From assembly GCA_963701245.1 (NCBI GenBank), contig OY969576.1:1674001-1738000 (forward strand): a stretch of 64,000 nucleotides of DNA, read 5' to 3'. The translations under genes and the position numbers were made by a program. This stretch comes from CAWCCP01 sp963701245 (GTDB lineage: Bacteria > Patescibacteriota > Saccharimonadia > Saccharimonadales > UBA4665). This document shows positions 1-7,454 of this stretch, in pieces. The notes under the pieces are model-generated. The model was not told where the DNA came from, made no database searches, and saw only the letters and a list, made by a program, of their open reading frames with translations. Position 1 is the first letter of the stretch. Each line of letters starts with the position of its first letter.

Positions 1-773
1 TGGGCGCCATAGCCACCATCAAAAGGATTCTTAAAGCGAACATAGTTGTAGAGTCCGGTACAGGCTCCGGCGATAGCAACCGGCAAGACTAAGCCTAGCA
101 ACTGTCGAAAGGTATGTTTTTTAGTGGCCCAGAGTTCTAATCCGAAAAATAGTAGTATTGGGAGTGCTGTAGCTCTAGTAAGCAGCAGTAAGCCACACAG
201 TGTTCCTATCAGCCACCAGCGCCGCTGGTTGAAGTATTCATACAAGCTCCAGAATAAAAGAAAAGTTGTGACGACTTGGGCGAAATACCAACTTGCTGAG
301 ACTGAAGCAATGCCAATAAAAACACTACCCAAACAAAAACCAAATGCCAAGATAGTGCTATCCTCCTTTGTATACGAAAACTTTTGTGCCAGACGGTATA
401 CCAGAAACCATACTCCAATCACCAGAAGCCATTTCAGATAGCCTTGATAAAAGAACTGGTGAAAAAGCTGAAAAAAACCAACAAACGGCATCAGTAGAAT
501 CGAAGGGAATGGCCCTTCACTCCAATAGATCTTGCCTTTATAGAACACTGGATCCTGACCCGCTCCACCGATTGATTGTAAAAAATTTAGATGCCCGTGA
601 AGGAAGGCTGACGCCAGCAAACTGTACTGTTGGCTACCTTCTGATACAAAGCCGATGATTAGTAGCGTTAAAAAAAGGATAACCGGTATAGTAAACAGCC
701 AGATTGATCGATATGGATATGTGGTTAGGGTGTGTTGCAGGCCTCTGTTACTTTTTTTAGCTTGTTTTTTCAT
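1..773 (-). CDS. GT-C-like multi-pass membrane protein (C-terminus outside window)
   Basis: The reading frame is open from the ATG at 773 to the window edge, so the 3' end is missing; 257 codons are visible. The product is very hydrophobic, with about six membrane segments and conserved loops such as GGAGQDPVFYKGKIYW, SEGPFP and RATALPIL. It is a clear paralogue of the next gene upstream (797-2029), sharing the same order of loops. Polytopic proteins of this kind with an acidic loop after the first helix resemble the PMT/ArnT-type glycosyltransferase superfamily, which moves sugars from lipid carriers outside the membrane. That assignment is an inference; no catalytic motif is proven here. 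Confidence 0.7.
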   Translation of the reverse strand, partial: MKKQAKKSNRGLQHTLTTYPYRSIWLFTIPVILFLTLLIIGFVSEGSQQYSLLASAFLHGHLNFLQSIGGAGQDPVFYKGKIYWSEGPFPSILLMPFVGFFQLFHQFFYQGYLKWLLVIGVWFLVYRLAQKFSYTKEDSTILAFGFCLGSVFIGIASVSASWYFAQVVTTFLLFWSLYEYFNQRRWWLIGTLCGLLLLTRATALPILLFFGLELWATKKHTFRQLLGLVLPVAIAGACTGLYNYVRFKNPFDGGYGA

Positions 774-796
774 GTCCTACCTAAAGCGGATATGGA

Positions 797-2029
797 TTAG
801 TAGATAAATCCGATGAGTAAAAAGAAATTTACTATTCCTGAACCGAGTAGCAAGGTTTTCATTCCAGTCGTAATCCTGTCATGACCCCTCCTATACACGA
901 GCATAAAAAGGACAAACAATTCAGGCAAGAAATCTAGTGAATAACGGTACCCATATTGTAGTGCGCCAACGCCGTAAAAACTGAAAACAAAAAGTGCACT
1001 GACAAGAATTGCTATCATCAGGTGTTTGAAGTGGCGATCAAATGTCTTCCAGGGCCTCGTAAAAAAGTAGAGAAAATACGGTGATGTAAAAAATATACTC
1101 ATACCGTAAACATTATCGCGAATGTAGGGAAATTTCAGCGTCCATGACGTTGAATCGCGGACGACGGTTGTCGGAGCACTCAAAACGGCATAATAAAAAT
1201 TTGTTGGTATATGGATAGGGCTAAATACACCGAGCGAACGTGACTCGGCGGAATTGTCATGGAGCAATTGATACATATAGCCTCCATCGAAGGGACTGCT
1301 AAATCGGAGGTAGTTATATAAACCAATAAGGCAAATTGCTATACCTAATGGTAAACAAAGTTGTGCCAGCGTTTTCAGGCGCTTATTTTTTTTGACGGTA
1401 TCAAATAGCTCGAGCCCATAAAATATAAGAATCGGTGTTGCGGTGGCCCGAGTCATGAAAATACACGCACAGATACAACCAATTAACCACCAGCGACGAT
1501 CTGTAAAAAACTCATACATACTCCAAAAGAGCAGAAAGACCGTCACGACTTGTGCAAATAACCAACCGCTGGAGATTGACGCAACCCCGATATAGACACT
1601 ACCGAGGCAAAAGCCGAAAGCCAAAATCAAGGCGTCCTCTAGGTCAAAGGAAAACAGCCGAGCTAATTTATAGACAAAATAAAAAACACCTATGGTAAGC
1701 GGCCACATTAAATAGCCTTGGTAAAAAAACAGGTGAAACAATGAAAAAAGTCCCACAAATGGCGTAAGAATCATTGCCGGGAAAGGTCCTTCATCCCAGT
1801 AGATCTTGCCATGATACAAAACTGGATCTTGTCCGAGGCCGCCAATTGGATGTAGAAAATTTAATTGGCCATGCAAAAAAGCTTGCGCTAGATTTGAGAA
1901 CTGTTGCGAGGCACCGGTGCTAGCAAAACAGTTTATGATAATGACGAGCAAGAATACGGCCGGCAAAACCAATGTAAAAATTTCCCGATACGGGCTCGAT
2001 TTATACAACGACCACCACACTCGTTTCAT
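797..2029 (-). CDS. GT-C-like multi-pass membrane protein, 410 aa
   Basis: The product has about ten predicted membrane helices. Its first extracytoplasmic loop reads GGLGQDPVLYHGKIYWDEG, followed by PFPAMILTPFVGLF. It is a tandem paralogue of the gene just downstream (24-nt gap, same strand), so the two are likely co-transcribed products of a duplication. The ATG at 2029 sits 8 nt after a TATAGT box (2043-2038) with no Shine-Dalgarno sequence, pointing to a leaderless message. The architecture suggests a lipid-linked sugar transferase acting at the cell surface, but the exact family is not established. The 5' end faces the divergent gene at 2142. Confidence 0.72.
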   Translation of the reverse strand: MKRVWWSLYKSSPYREIFTLVLPAVFLLVIIINCFASTGASQQFSNLAQAFLHGQLNFLHPIGGLGQDPVLYHGKIYWDEGPFPAMILTPFVGLFSLFHLFFYQGYLMWPLTIGVFYFVYKLARLFSFDLEDALILAFGFCLGSVYIGVASISSGWLFAQVVTVFLLFWSMYEFFTDRRWWLIGCICACIFMTRATATPILIFYGLELFDTVKKNKRLKTLAQLCLPLGIAICLIGLYNYLRFSSPFDGGYMYQLLHDNSAESRSLGVFSPIHIPTNFYYAVLSAPTTVVRDSTSWTLKFPYIRDNVYGMSIFFTSPYFLYFFTRPWKTFDRHFKHLMIAILVSALFVFSFYGVGALQYGYRYSLDFLPELFVLFMLVYRRGHDRITTGMKTLLLGSGIVNFFLLIGFIY

Positions 2030-2141
2030 TACCAGCTACTATAACTTGCCATTCAAACGTAAGCAAAAAACGAAGATCACTTTTTCTGCGCTAATGGTCC
2101 TTTGCTTTGGTCATCGACAATGTGTGCGGTACAATACGCTT

Positions 2142-2825
2142 ATGCAAAACGAGGATCAAGTCGGTACACCTAATGATGCCAATAAACCTACCCCATCACC
2201 TACTCCGACACCGACAATAGAGGCACAAAATAGCGAACCAACAGCAACACCGGTAATGCCTGATCCGGCGGATGAGACACCCGCCGATGCTCGGAATCTA
2301 TTTTCCGATGATGCTGATAGCGACGTTACCGTCCCGGATGAAGATGATGAACAGCCGTTTGATCCTAACTCCATCGTGGGTTGGACAGGGCCTGAGTTTA
2401 TTCATCACCAAAAACAATCCGGGTGGTACCTGGTTTACAGCGTTGTCGCTGTTATCCTTATCGCAATCATATACCTAGTGACGAAAGACATACCTTCAAC
2501 GGTAGTGATAGCGGCCGGCGCTTTGATGTTTGGAATCTACAGTGCCCGAAAACCTCGTGATGTGCAGTACGTGCTCACACCAACGGGTATCAAGATTAGT
2601 CAGAAAGCATACGGCCTAGAAAACTTTCGTTCCTTTGCAGTGGTCGAAGAAGTTGGGGTTGACACCATCGTCTTCTTGCCCTTAAAGCGTTTTTCGCCTT
2701 CTTTGACTATCTGCTATCCGGCCGATCAAGAAGAGCGAATTATTACTTTGTTGTCGCCATTGCTTCCACAATCCGATTATCAGCATGATGCCGTCGATAG
2801 GCTTATGCATCGAATTCGATTTTAA
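2142..2825 (+). CDS. Acidic Pro/Thr-rich protein with two membrane helices
   Basis: Unrecognised family, 227 aa from the ATG at 2142. Residues 1-85 are low-complexity (PTPSPTPTPT, then Asp/Glu-rich). Two hydrophobic helices follow at about residues 105-145 (WYLVYSVVAVILIAIIYLV and STVVIAAGALMFGIYSA), then a compact C-terminal domain of about 80 residues that could be a PH-like cytoplasmic fold. The longer open frame upstream to 1917 is rejected because it overlaps the divergent gene and lacks a start signal. The chosen ATG is 6 nt downstream of TACAAT (2130-2135), a typical leaderless arrangement in this window. A strong terminator follows directly. Function unknown. Confidence 0.75.
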   Translation: MQNEDQVGTPNDANKPTPSPTPTPTIEAQNSEPTATPVMPDPADETPADARNLFSDDADSDVTVPDEDDEQPFDPNSIVGWTGPEFIHHQKQSGWYLVYSVVAVILIAIIYLVTKDIPSTVVIAAGALMFGIYSARKPRDVQYVLTPTGIKISQKAYGLENFRSFAVVEEVGVDTIVFLPLKRFSPSLTICYPADQEERIITLLSPLLPQSDYQHDAVDRLMHRIRF

Positions 2826-2860
2826 AAACCCTGCTCATCCAGTGATGTGACAGGGTTTTT
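2824..2860. terminator. Bidirectional intrinsic terminator
   Basis: Inverted repeat AAAAACCCTG (2824-2833) and CAGGGTTTTT (2851-2860), a 10-bp stem with A/T tails on both sides. It sits between the converging 2142-2825 gene and the small gene at 2880-3014 and can serve both. Confidence 0.85.
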
Positions 2861-2879
2861 AACTGTACTCTCAAGGCAT

Positions 2880-3014
2880 TTATCTAGAGCTACGACCGAG
2901 ACGCTCTTTCCGATAGAGTTTATGCTCCATTCGGGTTATGAAATTGTGCTTTGCTTGTTTCGCGTCCCATTTTTCAAATTCAAACATTAGTTCTTCGGCT
3001 TCTTCGTTGGACAT
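2880..3014 (-). CDS. Small basic/acidic protein, 44 aa, unknown
   Basis: A short frame of 44 codons starts at ATG 3014 and ends at TAA 2880. A good ribosome-binding site (AAGGAG) lies 7 nt upstream of the start, unusual for a random ORF. The product begins MSNEEAEELMFEFEKW and continues with a Lys/Arg-rich helical tail, so it is probably a single amphipathic helix. It converges on the shared terminator at 2824-2860. No family is recognised. The ribosome-binding site and terminator placement are the main support. Confidence 0.55.
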   Translation of the reverse strand: MSNEEAEELMFEFEKWDAKQAKHNFITRMEHKLYRKERLGRSSR

Positions 3015-3190
3015 GTTGATTCTCCTTTGCCTTTTTAGTTTGCAGTACACAGTATCGGGCTTATGCCTTTGGACTGGCTGTAAACTTTTTCACTAGAGCT
3101 CATTCAAAGAAGTTATGAGAGTGTTTTTGGTGCAAAAAACATACTATATTCTCGGTCGCAATATAGCCAATTCTAGCCAGCTGTGCTGTA

Positions 3191-4135
3191 ATGACAGGCA
3201 GGTCGCAATACCGAGATTCGCATGCCATGAATAAAATTGAAACTATTCTCGACAATCTGGATTCGCTACAGCAGCGAGTGCATTTTTTAGGATTCAGTTT
3301 TGCCGTTATAAAAAAATACGGTGACGATCAAGTCGGATATCAAGCGGCGCTGCTAACTTACTATGCGTTTTTATCTTTATTTCCGCTACTGCTCATTTTA
3401 ACCACCCTAACCCAGCAGCTGTTGAGTAATAATCCGGCACTGCAGACCAGTATTCTTCATGGCGTCACAAATTACTTTCCGGTTCTTGGCACGCAACTAT
3501 CTGCGCATATACATAGCCTCCATAGAAACGGTTTGGCCTTGCTGGTGGGTTTGGTAGTCATTTTTTATGGCACAAGAGGTGTGGCTGATGTATTTAGACA
3601 CGGCGTGCAGCATGTTTGGCCATTACGCAGAGCAGCACCAGGTAACTTCCTGCAGTCAGCAGTAACCAGCTTTAAAATTATTCTTATCGGCGGCGGTGGT
3701 CTTGTCGGGGCATCAATAGCTGGAGGTTTGGCTGCTTCAGCTGGACACGGTCTGGGCTTTCGTATGCTTTCATTCGCATTAAACCTAGTAATTCTCTACC
3801 TTACTTTTTTTTATATACTTCGTTTGTGTCTACCGATGACAGTTATGGCACAAGAATTACGAGTTGCTGCGATTGCTACTTCAGTTGGACTGGCTGTGAC
3901 CCAGTTGCTGGGTGGATTCATACTAATTCATGTCTTGAAAAATTTAGATGCTCTGTATAGCTATTTTGCGACGACACTGGGGCTTATGTTCTGGATTTAT
4001 TTGCAGGCCCAAGTTATTTACTATGCTGTTGAGATTTCTGTAGTCAAAAATCAACGCTTATGGCCACGAAGCTTGACCGGAAAACGCCTCACAAAAGCGG
4101 ATATTCAATTACAAAAGCAACGGCATAACGCGTAG
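3191..4135 (+). CDS. YihY/BrkB family membrane protein
   Basis: A protein of 314 aa with six predicted membrane helices. The hallmark of the YihY/BrkB (virulence factor BrkB, formerly called RNase BN) family is seen early: the segment YQAALLTYYAFLSLFPLLL at about residues 50-68. The length matches the family's 280-320 aa. These proteins are inner-membrane proteins of unclear function. Two starts are possible: ATG 3191 or ATG 3227 (MNKIETI), and no Shine-Dalgarno sequence decides between them. The C-terminus is basic and cytoplasmic. The gene stands alone, flanked by a hairpin at 4153-4175. Confidence 0.85.
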   Translation: MTGRSQYRDSHAMNKIETILDNLDSLQQRVHFLGFSFAVIKKYGDDQVGYQAALLTYYAFLSLFPLLLILTTLTQQLLSNNPALQTSILHGVTNYFPVLGTQLSAHIHSLHRNGLALLVGLVVIFYGTRGVADVFRHGVQHVWPLRRAAPGNFLQSAVTSFKIILIGGGGLVGASIAGGLAASAGHGLGFRMLSFALNLVILYLTFFYILRLCLPMTVMAQELRVAAIATSVGLAVTQLLGGFILIHVLKNLDALYSYFATTLGLMFWIYLQAQVIYYAVEISVVKNQRLWPRSLTGKRLTKADIQLQKQRHNA

Positions 4136-4149
4136 GGTGTCTATATACT

Positions 4150-4176
4150 AAAAAACAGCAATCAGATTGCTGTTTA
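4150..4176 (-). terminator. Intrinsic terminator, minus strand
   Basis: Perfect inverted repeat AAACAGCAATC (4153-4163) and GATTGCTGTTT (4165-4175). Read on the minus strand it is followed by a run of six T, the classical form. It would end a transcript containing the small frames at 4174-4251 and 4365-4541, and may also end the YihY transcript. Confidence 0.75.
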
Positions 4177-4251
4177 ATCTACCAAGTAGCGGCGCCACCA
4201 ATTGCCATTATTGGCTGGACTTTTTGTGCGGGTCGTTCGCCTACCTTGCAT
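4174..4251 (-). CDS. Possible 25-aa basic peptide
   Basis: A 25-codon frame begins at ATG 4251 with a purine-rich GAGAGGGG stretch about 7 nt upstream and ends at the foot of the minus-strand terminator. The peptide is strongly basic (RRTTRTK, WWRRY). Its placement between a ribosome-binding site and a terminator is the only support. It may equally be an RNA tail. Low confidence. Confidence 0.3.
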   Translation of the reverse strand: MQGRRTTRTKSPANNGNWWRRYLVD

Positions 4252-4364
4252 GGTTTTTGCCCCTCTCAAACATTAGATATCACGAACTACTGACACTATA
4301 GGCAGTAGCCAAATGAGAAACTATAAGTATTCTTACAAGCTGTATAGTTTATGATATAGCTGTT

Positions 4365-4541
4365 CTACATACAAACATTGGGAGTATCCGACTGCGTGTT
4401 ATAAGTCCCGCAGCCAACCCGCACAGGCGCAGTATTTGGAGTTGAAAGTTCACTACTAATTCGGTAACTATAAAACGCTATGATGGCGAGGAGTACGACA
4501 ACGAGTACTTTCCACGCCGCCGTTAGATTTATTTTTATCAC
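4365..4541 (-). CDS. Small single-pass membrane protein, 58 aa
   Basis: A GTG-started frame of 58 codons. The start is exactly 6 nt downstream of a perfect TATAAT (4553-4548), the same leaderless geometry seen for many genes here, which supports both the gene and the start. Residues 10-24 (WKVLVVVLLAIIAFY) form one membrane helix. The outer part is polar with two cysteines (VGCGT and VCM) that could form a disulphide. No known family. It may be co-transcribed with the possible 25-aa peptide and end at 4150. Confidence 0.55.
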   Translation of the reverse strand: MIKINLTAAWKVLVVVLLAIIAFYSYRISSELSTPNTAPVRVGCGTYNTQSDTPNVCM

Positions 4542-4598
4542 GAGAAAATTATAACATGACAGTGGTTATGCTTTTTACGCAGCACTGATTCGCCAACA

Positions 4599-4943
4599 TC
4601 AATAGTGGGGGTTCATACGAATTTCGCGCCGGATATGTTCGAAATTTTTGTACATGTGTGTCGATTGATGCATATTGAGTAACGGTGATGTTTGGCCTGG
4701 CATGCTCATTGCATTTATACCTTCGTGGTGGTGTTGAGACATCCTGAGTTGATTTTCTATTGTCCGAACCCGATGCTCAATTGTTCGGGGGTGTTTATTG
4801 AGCGCTAGATCGTTGGTTAAACTGTGTATTTCATTACGCAAAACGGTCGCTGACGGACTGTGAGCCATAGTATGCGAATATTCATGAAATTGATGTTGAA
4901 GCGCTGCGGCTTGTTTATAAATGGGTACGTAGCTGCTATCCAT
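4599..4943 (-). CDS. His-rich helical protein, 114 aa, unknown
   Basis: The predicted protein is helical, with 12 or more histidines spread along it (for example SQHHHEGIN) and methionine-rich stretches. No signal peptide or membrane helix is visible, so it is probably cytoplasmic. AAGGAT lies about 8 nt before the ATG. The His/Met content hints at metal binding, but no fixed motif supports it. It lies upstream of the small membrane protein gene at 4365-4541 on the same strand. No family recognised. Confidence 0.6.
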   Translation of the reverse strand: MDSSYVPIYKQAAALQHQFHEYSHTMAHSPSATVLRNEIHSLTNDLALNKHPRTIEHRVRTIENQLRMSQHHHEGINAMSMPGQTSPLLNMHQSTHMYKNFEHIRREIRMNPHY

Positions 4944-5006
4944 TACTAAAATCCTTGCTTATGCTTATTGGTTCAATCGTCATTATTAGCGTTACCTGAA
5001 TTTTTT

Positions 5007-6254
5007 TCAAGCTGCCTTTTTAGACCCCTTCTTTATGAAGACCGTCTTGTAATTCAATATAACAAACGCGCTAATGAGTCCCATGACCATAACCGGTATT
5101 AAATTAAAACTGCTAATTTCAGTAAACAAAAAGATACAGACCAGCGGTAATGGCAAAAACACGTACATTGCGGGCACCATTGTGGCCACCATTGCTACGC
5201 TTGCCGGAATAAAAGGTAACGCACTGTGAACTGCCAAACCAAAAGCGCCGCAGATAAATATCGTGGGGAAAATGTTACCTCCTTGGTAGCCACCTGACAA
5301 TGCCACTGACGTTGATAATAGTCGAACTATTGCGAGAGCTAAGAGCCCAAGAACACTATACGTTGAAACGGTGGTAACTAATTGGCTAAGTTGTGCACTG
5401 CCATCAAACAACACCAGTGGGAAGGCTGCACCGCATAGACCAATAGCCAGACCAACGATACCGCCGCGCAAAACAGGCTGTTCGTCGAATCGTTTAAACT
5501 GTGCTTTGAGGTACAGTATCAGCGATCTTAGGCATAGGCCAATACAAGTGCCTGCAATGCCGACAAGGAAACCATAAAAAAGATCGACCGAATGAAATCC
5601 ACTGTAGGCAGGAATAAGTCTAAGGTTTGTTAAGAACGGTGCTTTGAGCCAGTAATATACGGCATAACCGATACTTGCGGCCATCATACTGGCAAAAACG
5701 AGCAGATTATTCGTGTTGCTGTTTTTAGTAGGTGGTTTTTCGGCAAAGAATACCGGACCGGCAATCGGAGCGTCAAACAACATACCGATAGAACCGCCTA
5801 AGGCAATAGTTATGAACGCCATCATCTGCTCTTTAGCGACCTTCAATCGCTTTGCTAAGAAGTCACCCATAAAGCCGCCCACAGTTATAAGGGGTGATTC
5901 AGGTCCGATACTTGCACCAGTTATTAAGCCGAAGAATGTGTTGACTACCACCCGTTTTATTTGCTTCATGCCTAATTCGCCGTCTTTTTTAACGGCTGCC
6001 GCAACTGACTCAAAGCCAATTCCCTCATTCACCCCGAAATACTTTACACAGACGCCCATCAGCAATCCGCCCAGCAACGCGGCAATTATGACGAAGACTG
6101 GTTTATGCTCGGCATTTGGCGTTATGTCGTGCCATATTATTTTTGAGCTTAATTGAAGCAAACGAATGAATAAGTCCGAGGCTAAGCCAACCAGACCACC
6201 AATTACAGCAGATACGAGCAAAAGCTTTACCAGAACCTTATTTATTCCAAACAA
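5007..6254 (-). CDS. ClC family chloride channel/transporter
   Basis: A 415-aa polytopic protein with the ClC fold signature. The selectivity-filter segment appears as GASIGPESPLI (about residue 115; the family form is GxExP), so the gating glutamate is present as E in GPESP. A second filter-like segment GGYQGGNIFP lies near residue 315. There are ten or more hydrophobic helices. The family moves chloride (or fluoride) in exchange with protons or as a channel. No cytoplasmic CBS domains follow, as in most short bacterial members. The gene is monocistronic and separated from argF by about 230 bp of AT-rich DNA that must hold two divergent promoters. Confidence 0.88.
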   Translation of the reverse strand: MFGINKVLVKLLLVSAVIGGLVGLASDLFIRLLQLSSKIIWHDITPNAEHKPVFVIIAALLGGLLMGVCVKYFGVNEGIGFESVAAAVKKDGELGMKQIKRVVVNTFFGLITGASIGPESPLITVGGFMGDFLAKRLKVAKEQMMAFITIALGGSIGMLFDAPIAGPVFFAEKPPTKNSNTNNLLVFASMMAASIGYAVYYWLKAPFLTNLRLIPAYSGFHSVDLFYGFLVGIAGTCIGLCLRSLILYLKAQFKRFDEQPVLRGGIVGLAIGLCGAAFPLVLFDGSAQLSQLVTTVSTYSVLGLLALAIVRLLSTSVALSGGYQGGNIFPTIFICGAFGLAVHSALPFIPASVAMVATMVPAMYVFLPLPLVCIFLFTEISSFNLIPVMVMGLISAFVILNYKTVFIKKGSKKAA

Positions 6255-6482
6255 AGCACTCTCCCACTACGACTATTAACTATACAGGAATCGATATATC
6301 AGAAGTTGTGATTTAGTCGATTTAATTTCTGGAAATAGCTAATAATTCTTATTTATGCTTGACCTTAGCGAACGGTCTAGATTATACTTTTTGAAAATTA
6401 TGTGCATAAAAGTATAAATATGATAAAGAATAATGAATAAATATATAAATATTCATCAAAATATGTCTAAAGTTGATAATAA

Positions 6483-7385
6483 ATGAAAGATTTCCTATCT
6501 ATTCGCGATTTTTCGCCTCGGCAACTCGAGCGTCTCATCACTAACGCACAAAAACTGAAAACAGAACGATCGAAACAAAAAACCGAATCAGCCGATGTTC
6601 TGGCGGGAAAAAGTTTAGCCATGATTTTCGATAAAGCGAGTTTACGAACACGACTTTCGTTTGAAGTGGGCATGACTCAGTTAGGTGGTCATGCGGTTTA
6701 CTTAGCGCCTAATGACATAAAACTGGGTGTACGGGAATCGGTGGAAGATTCAGCTCGTGTTATTGGCAGCATGGCTGATGGAATTGTCGCGAGAATATCC
6801 AGCCATGCAGACCTGGTTGTATTCGCCGATAATTCTAAGATACCGGTGATAAATGCCATGACCGACCAAGAGCATCCATGCCAAGTATTGGCGGATTTGT
6901 TAACTATATTTGAAGAATTTGGGCGGCTGGCTGATATAACAGTAGCCTATCTAGGTGATGCCGATAATAATGTGACAAATTCACTGGCGTTGGCCACTCA
7001 TGCCCTCAAAATGCCGCTCAGAATAGCCACTCCTCTCGAGTTTCAATTATCACCGAATTATATTTCATCACAAGCCGATATTAAACTATTTACTGACCCG
7101 GTTGCTGCAGTAAAAGGGGCTGATGTTGTTATCACGGATACTTGGGTGAGTATGGGCAAAGAAGCGGAAGCTACAAAACGCTTGCAATTACTCGCGCCAT
7201 TTCAAGTAACACCCAAACTCATGCAGGCAGCACGACCGGGAGCTATTTTTATGCATTGTTTGCCAGCCTACCGTGGCAAAGAGGTCGAAACTGCGGTAAT
7301 AGACGGGCCTCAATCAAGAGTTTTTCAAGAGGCCGAAAATCGACTGCACGCACAGAAGGCTGTTCTTACGCTGCTGCTCGGCTAG
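6483..7385 (+). CDS. argF: Ornithine carbamoyltransferase
   Basis: A 300-aa protein close to the usual 305-335 aa. The carbamoyl phosphate loop reads SLRTR (family STRTR) near residue 52, followed by HPCQ near residue 130. The ornithine-binding loop DTWVSMG is near residue 218, and HCLPAYRG near residue 258. It catalyses carbamoyl phosphate plus ornithine to citrulline or, in the arginine deiminase pathway, the reverse. No arcA or carbamate kinase gene is in the window, so direction cannot be told. The Leu for Thr in the first motif is conservative but unusual. It is monocistronic, with AT-rich upstream DNA. Confidence 0.92.
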   Translation: MKDFLSIRDFSPRQLERLITNAQKLKTERSKQKTESADVLAGKSLAMIFDKASLRTRLSFEVGMTQLGGHAVYLAPNDIKLGVRESVEDSARVIGSMADGIVARISSHADLVVFADNSKIPVINAMTDQEHPCQVLADLLTIFEEFGRLADITVAYLGDADNNVTNSLALATHALKMPLRIATPLEFQLSPNYISSQADIKLFTDPVAAVKGADVVITDTWVSMGKEAEATKRLQLLAPFQVTPKLMQAARPGAIFMHCLPAYRGKEVETAVIDGPQSRVFQEAENRLHAQKAVLTLLLG

Positions 7386-7454
7386 GTCTCCTACTTGCAT
7401 TACGACGCGAGTCTGAGATAATTAAAAGCATAAGCAATAAAAAACAATATACTC

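Noticed and set aside
1917..2141. Upstream extension of the 2142 gene
   Set aside because: It overlaps the divergent membrane protein gene and ignores the TACAAT-ATG pair at 2130-2144.
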